DNA of 64,000 bases from Phycisphaera sp. (GTDB taxonomy: Bacteria > Planctomycetota > Phycisphaerae > Phycisphaerales > UBA1924): positions 2,165,205 to 2,229,204 of the forward strand of contig CP098402.1 in assembly GCA_025916675.1 (NCBI GenBank). Direction: 5' to 3'. A model generated the notes under the pieces. The model did not search any database. It was not told the DNA's origin and saw only the letters and a list, made by a program, of their open reading frames with translations. This document shows, piece after piece, positions 1 to 8,100 of this stretch; position 1 is the first letter of the stretch, and every line of letters starts with the position of its first letter. The translations under genes and the position numbers were made by a program.

Positions 1-61
1 TACGGGGCGTCCGTGCGGGAGTTGTTGGGGTGGTGGTTGAGACCGTGGTCGCTGTGGCCAT
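1..61 (-). CDS. N-terminal fragment of an unidentified protein, cut by window start
   Basis: On the minus strand an ATG at 59-61 opens a frame that runs off the window after about 20 codons. The readable part is MATATTVSTTTPTTPARTPR, a threonine/proline-rich N-terminus. A purine-rich AGGGGA lies about five bases upstream of the ATG. The gene would start 49 bases after the desaturase stop on the same strand, so it may be co-transcribed with it. Nothing in these residues identifies a family. The call rests only on the start, the ribosome-binding-like sequence and the strand; it could be spurious. Confidence 0.4.
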   Translation of the reverse strand, partial: MATATTVSTTTPTTPARTPR

Positions 62-109
62 GGGGTTCCCCTGCCGCCCCGCCGCCGTGCGGGGTGGATG
101 AAAAACATT

Positions 110-1246
110 TTAGGCCCGCGCCTCACGGTACCGAACCAGCCGCTCGTGCTCGCGGTCCCACAGGTTCAGCCGTAGGCAGGCCACGATGTCGCGCGGGCGC
201 AACGACGTCGCCACGGCGTCCTGCAACTCGGGGATGGCCGCCATCGCCTCGGGCAGGCGGTAGAAGGGGATCAGGGGGTTCAGGTGGTGGATGTGGTGGT
301 AGCCAATGTTGCCGGTAAACCACTGCATCACCTTGCCCAACCGCATGTAGCTGGACGACTCGGTGGCGCCGAGGTAGTACGACCAGTGGTCGGGCAGCAG
401 GATGCGCATGCCCTCGTAGTTGTGCTGGGCGTAGAAGAGGTACGCGCCCATGGCCGAGGCGATGGCAAAGGGCAGCATGAGCCCGAAGAACATCGCCCAG
501 AATCCGCCCAGCAGCCACAGCCCCGCGAGCACGCCCAAGTGCAGCACGATGGCGATGGCCCCATCCCAGTATCGACGCGGGTTGCGCAGCGTGGGCAGCA
601 GGCTCAGGCTAAAGAAGAAGACCGTGACATACGCCAGCGCGATGGTCGCCCAGTGCCGCTTGACGCGGTAGCGAAGACGCTGGGGAAACGTCGCACGCTG
701 CCACGCTTCGGTGGACATCAGCGGGAACGAGCCTAGGTCGGAAATCAGCAACAACTCGGCGCCCCTCGCCTCGGCGTGGCCCTCTGGCTCGTCGGTGCCC
801 ATGCCCGCCCCAGCCATCGTGGCGCCCACGATGCCCGCGTCGATGGCCGTCTTGGGCTCCAGGGGCTTGCCAACGTTGCCGTGATGGAAGTTGTGGCTGT
901 GCCGCCAGTATGTTGGCGGCGTGAGCATCAGCATCCCCACGGGGTAGAACATGACCTTGCCCCAGCGCGAGTTGCGCAGCAGGGCCTTGTGGATGAAATC
1001 GTGGTACAGGATGAACCCGCGGACCAGTAGCAGCCCGCCCAGCACCGATGCCGTCAGCCGCACGGGCACCCAGGGCGATATCACGGCCATCGCGAGCGCC
1101 ACCACGATGGCCGCGAGCGTCGACAGCACGTACCACCACGTGCGACCGGGCGACTCGACGCCAAAGGGTTTGGTGGCTTGGAACAGGGCCTTGCCGCTGC
1201 GTCCCGATCCACCGATGCGTGCTGTTTGATCTCGGTCGTTGGACAT
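110..1246 (-). CDS. Membrane fatty acid desaturase
   Basis: This 378-residue protein carries the three histidine clusters of the membrane di-iron desaturase/hydroxylase superfamily: HDFIH at about residues 82-86, HSHNFHH at 116-122 and YHHIHH at 316-321. Hydrophobic segments flank the boxes, at about residues 36-80 and 210-290. By family knowledge it would oxidise an acyl chain or a related lipid at the inner membrane using O2 and an electron donor; the substrate and bond position cannot be read. I start at the ATG at 1244-1246 (MSNDRDQ) because the longer reading, from a GTG at 1376-1378, adds about 44 residues of unlikely composition. No strong ribosome site is seen. The small gene upstream ends 172 bases away on the same strand. 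A carotenoid or sphingolipid desaturase is an alternative. Confidence 0.85.
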   Translation of the reverse strand: MSNDRDQTARIGGSGRSGKALFQATKPFGVESPGRTWWYVLSTLAAIVVALAMAVISPWVPVRLTASVLGGLLLVRGFILYHDFIHKALLRNSRWGKVMFYPVGMLMLTPPTYWRHSHNFHHGNVGKPLEPKTAIDAGIVGATMAGAGMGTDEPEGHAEARGAELLLISDLGSFPLMSTEAWQRATFPQRLRYRVKRHWATIALAYVTVFFFSLSLLPTLRNPRRYWDGAIAIVLHLGVLAGLWLLGGFWAMFFGLMLPFAIASAMGAYLFYAQHNYEGMRILLPDHWSYYLGATESSSYMRLGKVMQWFTGNIGYHHIHHLNPLIPFYRLPEAMAAIPELQDAVATSLRPRDIVACLRLNLWDREHERLVRYREARA

Positions 1247-1418
1247 GCGTGCGTAAATCTTGATGCCTGCGAAGCCATCGTATGTTACGCCGTGTCCCCC
1301 GCTCCCGGGACTCGCGATCGCCATGCCGCCCAGGACGCTCTCACGCCCCGAACAGTCTCTCTTCCTCTCTTCAGTCACCCGGTCGATGGGCCCTTGGGAT
1401 CAGGCCCACCCGCTTGCG

Positions 1419-1595
1419 CTACGGCTTGGTGGTCGCGGGCTTCTGACCTTGCTGCTGGTTAGGCTGCTTGTCGCCGCCGACGCCCTGGCCGGGCTTGCTA
1501 TCGCCGGGCTTGTTCTCACCGGTCTTGTTCTCGGCGGGCTTGGGTGCCGACGCGTCGGGCTTCATGGTCTGCTCGTTCTTGTTCTCGATGGTCAT
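1419..1595 (-). CDS. Small low-complexity hydrophilic protein (58 aa)
   Basis: A 58-residue protein beginning MTIENKNEQTMKPDASAP and composed mostly of Lys, Pro, Gln, Asn, Gly and Glu, with the repeated element ENK(T/P)G. It has no hydrophobic core, Cys or membrane segment, so it is probably disordered. The start is well supported by AAGGAG about eight bases upstream of the ATG at 1593-1595. Directly upstream of that ribosome site lie three evenly spaced inverted repeats (1616-1682) that would sit in its leader or promoter. I do not recognise the family. The start signal makes it a likely real gene despite the simple composition. Confidence 0.6.
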   Translation of the reverse strand: MTIENKNEQTMKPDASAPKPAENKTGENKPGDSKPGQGVGGDKQPNQQQGQKPATTKP

Positions 1596-1615
1596 GCGAA
1601 GACTCCTTTGTTGAT

Positions 1616-1682
1616 CGCCGCGCGTGCGGCGGTGATGTATCGCCGCGGGTGCGGCGTCGTGAATTCGCCGCGCGTGCGGCGG
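1616..1682 (-). repeat. Three 17-bp inverted repeats at exact 25-bp spacing in the leader of the 58-aa gene
   Basis: Read on the minus strand, the unit CGCCGCACGCGCGGCGA occurs three times; the middle copy has one base changed. Copies begin at plus-strand positions 1616, 1641 and 1666, a period of exactly 25 bp. Each is an inverted repeat (CGCCGC-N4-GCGGCG), while the 8-bp spacers differ completely. They end about five bases before the AAGGAG ribosome site of the small gene. They could be phased operator sites for a dimeric protein or three leader-RNA hairpins. The rest of 1683-1974 shows no gene I can support. Confidence 0.7.
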
Positions 1683-1974
1683 AGTTGGTTGGTACAAAGA
1701 ACGTCGGCCCATCGCCACGTGCGCATCCCAGAACGATCCCCCGCACACTTCAGAGAAGGGCGCGGGCGTCGGCGTGGTCGGAGCAATCCAATCGATGCGG
1801 CGCGGATAATGCCGGCTTTCCGCGAGCGTGATTCGACGCGTGCCCGAGGGCCGCAAGTCGTGAAGCTCGCATAAGAGCATAGCTGGTAGGCTGATCGCCA
1901 AGGGCTCGACGGCCCAATGCACGGGGAAACACATTCACCGTAGTGGCGTCAGAGCACGCACGGGCCACAAATAT

Positions 1975-1998
1975 AAAAAGGAAGCCTGCGTGGCTTCC
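1975..1998 (-). terminator. Rho-independent terminator of hppD
   Basis: On the minus strand GGAAGCC pairs with GGCTTCC across a five-base loop (1980-1998) and is followed by five T residues (1975-1979). It lies about 47 bases after the hppD stop codon, in the right orientation. Confidence 0.8.
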
Positions 1999-2045
1999 TC
2001 TCGTCGTGCGTTCACGGGTTCGACTTGTTAAAGCGTGAAGAAAAC

Positions 2046-3242
2046 TTACAGATTCCCCCGCTTCTCCTGCTCCAACTCCAACGCCTCGAACAGCGCCTTG
2101 AAGTTGCCCTTACCGAAGCTCTGTGAACCCCGGCGGCTGATGATCTCGAAGAACAGGGTCGGGCGGTCCTGCAGCGGCTTGGTGAACAACTGGAGCAGGT
2201 ACCCCTCGTCGTCGGCGTCGACCAGGATGCCAAGGTCCTTGACCTTCGTGTGGTCTTCCTTGACCGCCTCGTGGCCGTTCTCGGTGAGCATCTTGTTCAC
2301 GCGGTCCCAGACCAGCTCGTAGTAGGTGTCCGGCAGGCTCAGGAAATCGACGCCGCGGCGGCGCAGCTCGGCCACGCTCTTGAGCTCGTCGTCGGTGCGC
2401 AGGGCCAGGTGCTGGATGCCCGGCACCATGCTGTGCCACTCGAGGTATTCGAGGATCTGGCTCTTCTTCTTGCCCGGGGCGGGCTCGTTGATGGGCATCT
2501 TGATGAGGTTGTTGCCGCTGGCCATCACCTTGCTCATCAGCGCGCTGAACTCGGTGGAGATGTCCGCGTCATCAAAGTGCTTGAACATCGCGAAGCCCAT
2601 GACCTTCTCGTACCAGTCCACCCAGTAGTTCATCTTGCCCTCTTCGACGTTGCCCACGCAGTGGTCGACGAACTTGAGGCCGCAGGGGTGCTGCTTGTTG
2701 TAGTCGTTTAGCGAGAACGCGCCGAACTGGCGGAAGCCCGGGGCGAACGCGTCGCCGCTCTTGACCTTGTCCAGCGCGTACGCGCCCTCGCGGCTGACGA
2801 AGCTGTGCACGGCCCGGCCATAGGCCTTCACGCCGGCCATGGTCACCGAACCGTTCTCGTCGCTCTGGGTGTACGGCTCGTACGCGCTCTCGCCGCCGTT
2901 GCGCAGCACCTGCTCGTACGCGGCCGTCGCGTCGGCCACCGTCAGGGCCACGTCCTTCACGCCGTCGCCGAACTTGACCAACTCCTCGTTGATCGCGTGA
3001 TCGGGCGTGAGCGGCGTGGTCAGCAGCAGGCGGATGTTGCCCTGCGTGAGCAGGTACTGGGCCGTCTCGCGGCTGCCGGTGGTCAGGTCGGCGACCTGGG
3101 AGACCTGGAAGCCGAAGAGCTGGGCGTAGAACACGGCCGCCTGCTTGGCGTTGCCGACGTAGAAGCGGACGTGGTCGATGTCGATCAGGTCGAGCGGATC
3201 GACGACCTTGCTCGTGCTGGTGTTCGTAGCGGTGGAGGTCAT
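2046..3242 (-). CDS. hppD: 4-hydroxyphenylpyruvate dioxygenase
   Basis: A 398-residue member of the alpha-keto-acid dioxygenase family, of usual length for HPPD. It has the N-terminal vicinal-oxygen-chelate domain (DLIDIDHVRFYVGNAKQAA) and the catalytic C-terminal one. The expected Fe(II) ligands are visible as His in FVDHCVGNV, His in GIQHLALRTDD and Glu in LFFEIISRRG. The C-terminal GNFKALFEALELEQ helix that covers the active site is typical. It converts 4-hydroxyphenylpyruvate to homogentisate in the cytoplasm, for tyrosine breakdown or a pigment or quinone. I start at the ATG at 3240-3242 (MTSTATNTST), which has GGAG upstream; the longer reading lacks support. It ends in its own terminator and stands alone: no homogentisate dioxygenase is nearby. 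Confidence 0.95.
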   Translation of the reverse strand: MTSTATNTSTSKVVDPLDLIDIDHVRFYVGNAKQAAVFYAQLFGFQVSQVADLTTGSRETAQYLLTQGNIRLLLTTPLTPDHAINEELVKFGDGVKDVALTVADATAAYEQVLRNGGESAYEPYTQSDENGSVTMAGVKAYGRAVHSFVSREGAYALDKVKSGDAFAPGFRQFGAFSLNDYNKQHPCGLKFVDHCVGNVEEGKMNYWVDWYEKVMGFAMFKHFDDADISTEFSALMSKVMASGNNLIKMPINEPAPGKKKSQILEYLEWHSMVPGIQHLALRTDDELKSVAELRRRGVDFLSLPDTYYELVWDRVNKMLTENGHEAVKEDHTKVKDLGILVDADDEGYLLQLFTKPLQDRPTLFFEIISRRGSQSFGKGNFKALFEALELEQEKRGNL

Positions 3243-3447
3243 GATATGGTCTCCGAAACGGATCACCCGCTCCCGATGGGCCGCCCCCGCTCGCCGGATC
3301 GATTGCCCGGGTCTACGCGAAAGGCTGGCCAGCACGAATGTCCGTGTCTTGATTACATCCTATGCGTTCGGGGGGCGGGAGGTTCCCGATCGGCTGCCCC
3401 GGAAACCGCCAATAAACGAGTCCCAGAGGGGATTATGCTTGGCGGAG

Positions 3448-4395
3448 ATGACCGGTGACTATCCCAACTCGGGCCCAAAACGCGGCATCATGAGAGTGGC
3501 CCGGGCCCTGGCCCGCCAATGGCGGCCCATCGTCGCCGAGCGCGTGGGCGAGCGGACCGGCCTGCGATCCCCCGCCGAGCCCATGGCCCCCGCCGGTTCG
3601 CTCCCCGACCGCGACGCCTGGGACTCGGCCCAATTCGGGGCCTTCTGGTTCGGCCAGGCCACCAGCATGCTCCGCGTCGGCGGCCAGACAATATTGACCG
3701 ACCCCCACTTCGCCGAGCACGCCGGAGTTGGATTGCGAGGCAAGCCCACCGGACGCCGCCGCTCGATCGCCCTGCCCGCGACCGTCGACGACCTGCCGCC
3801 CATCGACGTGCTCGTACTCACCCACGCCCACATGGACCACTGGCACAAGCCGACGCTGGAGCGGCTCGTGAGCCCCACCACCACCGTCGTCGTGCCCAAG
3901 CACACTCGGAAACTCCTGCCCGATCGCGGCCGCGGCTTCAAGAACGTGATCGAGCTCCGCTGGCAGGAGACCGAGGACCTGAACGGCTTCGGCGTGACGG
4001 CCTGGCCCTGCAAGCACTGGGGCGCCCGCTACCTCATCGACCGCTTCCGCGGCTACAACGCCTACGTGATCGAGGACGACCAACGAAAGCTCCTCTTCGC
4101 CGGCGACACCGCCGACACCGACGCGTTCGATTCGCTCGCCGACGACACGAACCCCATCGACACCGCCATCCTTGGCATCGGCAACAGCTACGAGCCCTGG
4201 GACCGCGTCCACGCCACCCCCGAGCAGGCCGCCGGCATGGCCAGCCGTATGGGGGCGAACCGCCTCATGCCCATCCACCACAGCACCTTCCACGACGCCG
4301 CCGAGCCGGTGGGCCAGCCGCTCGAACGCCTCCGCGCCGTCTGGGCCCCGCGCGAGATGATCTGCGAGGACGTGGGGCAAGCGCACCTGGAGTGA
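3448..4395 (+). CDS. Metallo-beta-lactamase-fold hydrolase (UlaG / NAPE-PLD-like)
   Basis: The 315-residue product has the metal-binding motif THAHMDHW (T125-H131) of the metallo-beta-lactamase superfamily, plus later metal-ligand regions: a His in CKHWGARY, an Asp in FAGDTADTD and a His pair in MPIHHSTF. Order and length match the UlaG/NAPE-PLD branch (lactonases, phosphodiesterases) rather than glyoxalase II. The substrate is unknown. The start is uncertain: ATG 3448 (MTGDYPNSG) has GGCGGAG directly adjacent, and an ATG at 3490 would also work. It is transcribed divergently from hppD with about 205 bases between, and nothing clearly links the two. Confidence 0.8.
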   Translation: MTGDYPNSGPKRGIMRVARALARQWRPIVAERVGERTGLRSPAEPMAPAGSLPDRDAWDSAQFGAFWFGQATSMLRVGGQTILTDPHFAEHAGVGLRGKPTGRRRSIALPATVDDLPPIDVLVLTHAHMDHWHKPTLERLVSPTTTVVVPKHTRKLLPDRGRGFKNVIELRWQETEDLNGFGVTAWPCKHWGARYLIDRFRGYNAYVIEDDQRKLLFAGDTADTDAFDSLADDTNPIDTAILGIGNSYEPWDRVHATPEQAAGMASRMGANRLMPIHHSTFHDAAEPVGQPLERLRAVWAPREMICEDVGQAHLE

Positions 4396-4396
4396 G

Positions 4397-4413
4397 GGGG
4401 GCCGGGAGCCCCC
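4397..4413 (+). terminator. GC hairpin just after the hydrolase stop
   Basis: GGGGGC pairs with GCCCCC around a five-base loop immediately after the stop codon. There is no U-tract, so it may stabilise the 3' end or support weak termination. A run of 11 G residues lies at 4494-4504, a slippage or assembly-error risk. Confidence 0.3.
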
Positions 4414-4514
4414 GCGCTCTCGGACGTTGGGCCGCGACGCGCCCGGGGCCGCGTCGTGACCCGGCCCCGGCGTTTCTCGGACCGGCCCCGCGCGGGGGGG
4501 GGGGCGGCCCGGAT

Positions 4515-4850
4515 CGCCACCACCCTCGCCCGGAGCGCCGGCCCTCCCGTGAATCCTGCCGCCACCATCGCGCGGGCCGGCAGGAGGTTCGCGCCGATCG
4601 CCAGCGCTCGCGCGAGGGCCGGCGCTTCCCGCCCGCGGCCCGCCAGTTCCCTCGCGCGGACCGCCGAAACTCGCGCGAGGGCCGCCAATACCCTCGCGCC
4701 GATCGCCAGCGCTCGCGCGAGGGCCGGCGCTTCCCGCCCGCGGCCCGCCAGTTCCCTCGCGCGGACCGCCGAAACTCGCGCGAGGGCCGCCAATACCCTC
4801 GCGCCGATTGCCAGCCCTCGCGCGAGTCCTGGCAATCCGAGGCGCACGTC
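4515..4850. repeat. 21-bp-period tandem array with an embedded perfect 105-bp duplication
   Basis: From 4515 the sequence divides cleanly into about sixteen 21-bp units, mostly starting CGCC and often containing CTCGCGCG. Units 5-9 (4599-4703) are repeated exactly as units 10-14 (4704-4808), giving a 105-bp higher-order repeat of five units. The last two units are degenerate. Because 21 is a multiple of three, both strands read as long open frames of seven-residue repeats, but the codon pattern does not favour either strand and I do not call a gene. From 4851 to 5112 I see no further structure or gene. Confidence 0.85.
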
Positions 4851-5112
4851 CTGCGCTCGGGGCCTCCTGACGCTCCCTCCAGGGCGGCTAACGCGAACAT
4901 TGACCAGAAAAAATCTTCGTTCTCTGTTTGGAGCGGGGTTATCCTGGGATTGCGGCTGGTATCGGACGGGATGCGGGAGGCTTCTCGGGTCTCTGGCTCA
5001 ACGAATCCCCGTCGTGAGGTGGGGTCACGAGCCGCCGGCAGGGGCCCTGGGCACAAGGTGTCTGGTTAACAGCTCGAACCCATAACATGCCTTACGGGGT
5101 TATCCTCTAGCA

Positions 5113-8100
5113 ATGGCATGGTTTGGCAAGAATAAAAAATCGAATGAATGGTCACCCGTACAGGAGGGGCAAGACGATCCATCGCCTGCTGAAGCTACCG
5201 GGTCGGGACCGCCACCTTTGCCCGACAAGATTCGAAACGGGGAACAAGCAGAGGCGGCTCCGAATCCGACAACCGACGTAAGGCAGCGAGTCCTCGGGCT
5301 CTTGCGATTCCTTCGTGAGATTACCGAACTGAGCATCAAGTCCGTCCGGGATACGCAGTCCTACGAGCATTGTGTGTGGCTCCAGGACATCGCTGGCGCA
5401 CCGGGTTGTGTGTGCAGGGTGCCGGGGGAGCTCTGGACGCACGGCGATGAATTCTGGGCGGAAGTTGTCAACCAGCGCAAGCCCCCAGCGCCGCTCCCTC
5501 CCGAGGTCTGCGAGCGGTGGATTAAAGGGGTGTGGGACGACTACGAGCAAGAGCCCACTCTTCGCGATCGCGTGTTGGTACCCGCCGAGGCTCAACCTGA
5601 AACAGACGCCATCCGCGAGGACGCGGCCGAGATCACGCAATGGGAGGAGCCGACGAAGCTGTTCGCCAGCCCGGCGGTTTCAAAAGATGGCGCAAGCGAC
5701 GCAAATGCGCACGAGCTTGCGCTCGCCGACCATCCTGACGTCGCAGAGGCATGGCAAGCATATCTTGAGCAACAGTGGCGCCCATGGGTCGATCGGATCC
5801 AGACCTGGCTGCACAACCGCCGCATCTACCGCAAGTTCTTTGAGATCCATCAGGCCCAGGAACGACTGGGCGAGGCCTACGAGTTGGTCATGGGCTTCGG
5901 CCTGCTCGCGTGGGCACCTGAATCGGGTGAGCCGGTGCGACGGCATCTGTTGTGCGCCAACGTGGAACTTGAGCTTGATCCCAACAAGGGCGTGTTCACC
6001 CTGCGGCCCGCGTCCGAGGGGGTGAAGCTTCGTGTGGAACTCGACATGGTCCCCGTCGACCAGCGGCCGACCGACCTGCAAGAGCGCATGAGCGGCGCTG
6101 CACTGATCGCCGACGATGATCCCTGGGAACTGGGCCCGATTGAGAACGCGCTGCGGTCGGCCGCCCGGGCCCTGCACCAGGATGGCGAGTACGAGCGGGC
6201 AATGGAGCGTCCGGGGCAGGCCAATGCCGCTCCGCGCGTCCACATCGCGCCGGCGCTAATCTTGCGCAAGCGATCGACGCGCGACCTGCTCAAGGTGCTC
6301 GATGCCATCTCGCTCGATGTGGAAGAAGCCGGAGCACTCACGCCCCTGCTCCAGTTAGCCGTCGAAGCAACGGTCGATGCTCCAGAAAATGACGACCATG
6401 AGCGATCGCCGGTGGTCGACCTTCCCGAGCCGGTCTACATGCCGCTGCCGACCAACGACGACCAGGAGGCCATCGTCCACAAGGCGCGCCACGCCCACGG
6501 CGTGCTCGTTCAGGGACCGCCCGGAACAGGCAAGAGCCACACGATCGCCAACCTCATCTGCCACTTGCTGGCCACCGGCCAGCGCGTCCTCGTCACCGCT
6601 CAGACGCCTCGCGCCCTTCAGGTGCTCGTCGGTGATGGGGAGAAGGGTGGCAAGCTGCCCGAAGCCATCCGCCCGTTGTGCGTCGGCCTCATGGGACGCG
6701 GGCGTGACGAGATGCGTTCGCTCGGCGAGTGTGTCGGCCGGATCCTGGGAAAGCGCGAGGAATGGACCGAAGCGCACAGCGCGAAGACGATCGCGAAGCT
6801 GAAGCAGACGCTCGACGGGCTTCGTGCCCAGCAGGCGGGGCTTGCCTCGGACCTCCGCCAACTCCGCGAGCGCGAGACCTACCAGCACAGCTTCGGCGAT
6901 GGTGCCTACAAGGGCACGCTGGCCCGGATCACGCGGGATATTGAGGCCGATGCGGCGCGGCTTGGCTGGTTCGAGGACGAGCCCGAAGAGGATGCGAGCT
7001 TTGATCCGATCGTGCGCGATGACCTTGGAGAATTTCTCGGCCTGTTGCGCAGCATTTCGGCGGACGATGAGCGAGAGCTGGCCCAGTCGTATCCTCGCCG
7101 CCATGACCTTCCCTCGCCCCAGGACTTCGCAAGCCTTGCCGGACGCGAGCGGGACGCAAAGTCTGAGGCTGCGCACTGGAGCGAGCCCGGGCGATGGGGT
7201 GAGGCCCTCAGACGCACCCCGCGAGACTCGGTCGAGATCGTCGCGACCACCAGCCAGGCCCTGCGGGCCAAGATCGAGCAGGCGACCGCGCGGCAGCTCC
7301 CGTGGAGCGACCGGGCGGTGCGCGAGGTCCTGGGCGAGCATGAGACGCCATGGCGCGAGCTGCTCGACGGCTCGGCGAGGTTGATCGATGGCCTACGAGC
7401 ACGGGCACGCGATGCGGATGAGAAGCAGGTCCACGGTGCTCCCGAGAGCCTCGACGCCGAGGCCATGCGATTCGAGGCAACCCGCCTGGTGGAGCACCTG
7501 GAGGCCGGCGGGCGGTTGGGATGGAGCCCCTTCAAGCGCAGACCGAAAGCCGTTCGGAACGCGGCCAAGCTGATCCGGCCGGTTCGCATCGCGGGGCGTC
7601 CGTGCGAGGATGCGGCGGGGCTCCGGTTGCTGATCGAGCGAACCGAGACCGAATTGGCCGTGCGGCGGCTCTGCCGGCTATGGGCGGGCAAGGCTCACGC
7701 CGAGCACCCCCTGCTGGCCGATCGGGTCGCCGAGATCGAGGAACACAATGAGGTGCTCGCGGCCATCCTGGAAGCCTTCGAGCTGCTCGGCCCGTCGCAA
7801 CAAGGCGCCCTTGCCGCTGGCGTATCGCCGATGCCGGCGTGGAGCGATCCGCAGACGGCCGCCGAGCTCGCGGCCTCGGCGCAGTACGCGTTGAGCCGGC
7901 TGGACCTGTCCAGTCTCGAAGAACAGTGGCGGGCCACTGCCCGCGCGCTGCCGCGTGAGGGCGATGCCAACGCGCATCCCATCAACACGGAGCTGCGACG
8001 CATCATCGAGCAGCGTGATGCGCACGGGTTTGCCGCGATGTGTCCAAGTCTCGAAGATCTGTGGAAGAGATCGGCCGATCTGGCCCGGCGCAAGAGTCTG

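Noticed and set aside
4494-4504. Run of 11 G residues possibly acting as a phase-variation tract
   Set aside because: It lies outside any supported reading frame or promoter, so a switching role cannot be argued; it may be a sequencing-length uncertainty.
4456-5085. Open plus-strand frame of about 209 codons across the 21-bp array (and a similar one on the minus strand)
   Set aside because: Openness on both strands follows from a stop-free 21-bp unit; no ribosome site or coding bias favours either, so it is annotated as a repeat.
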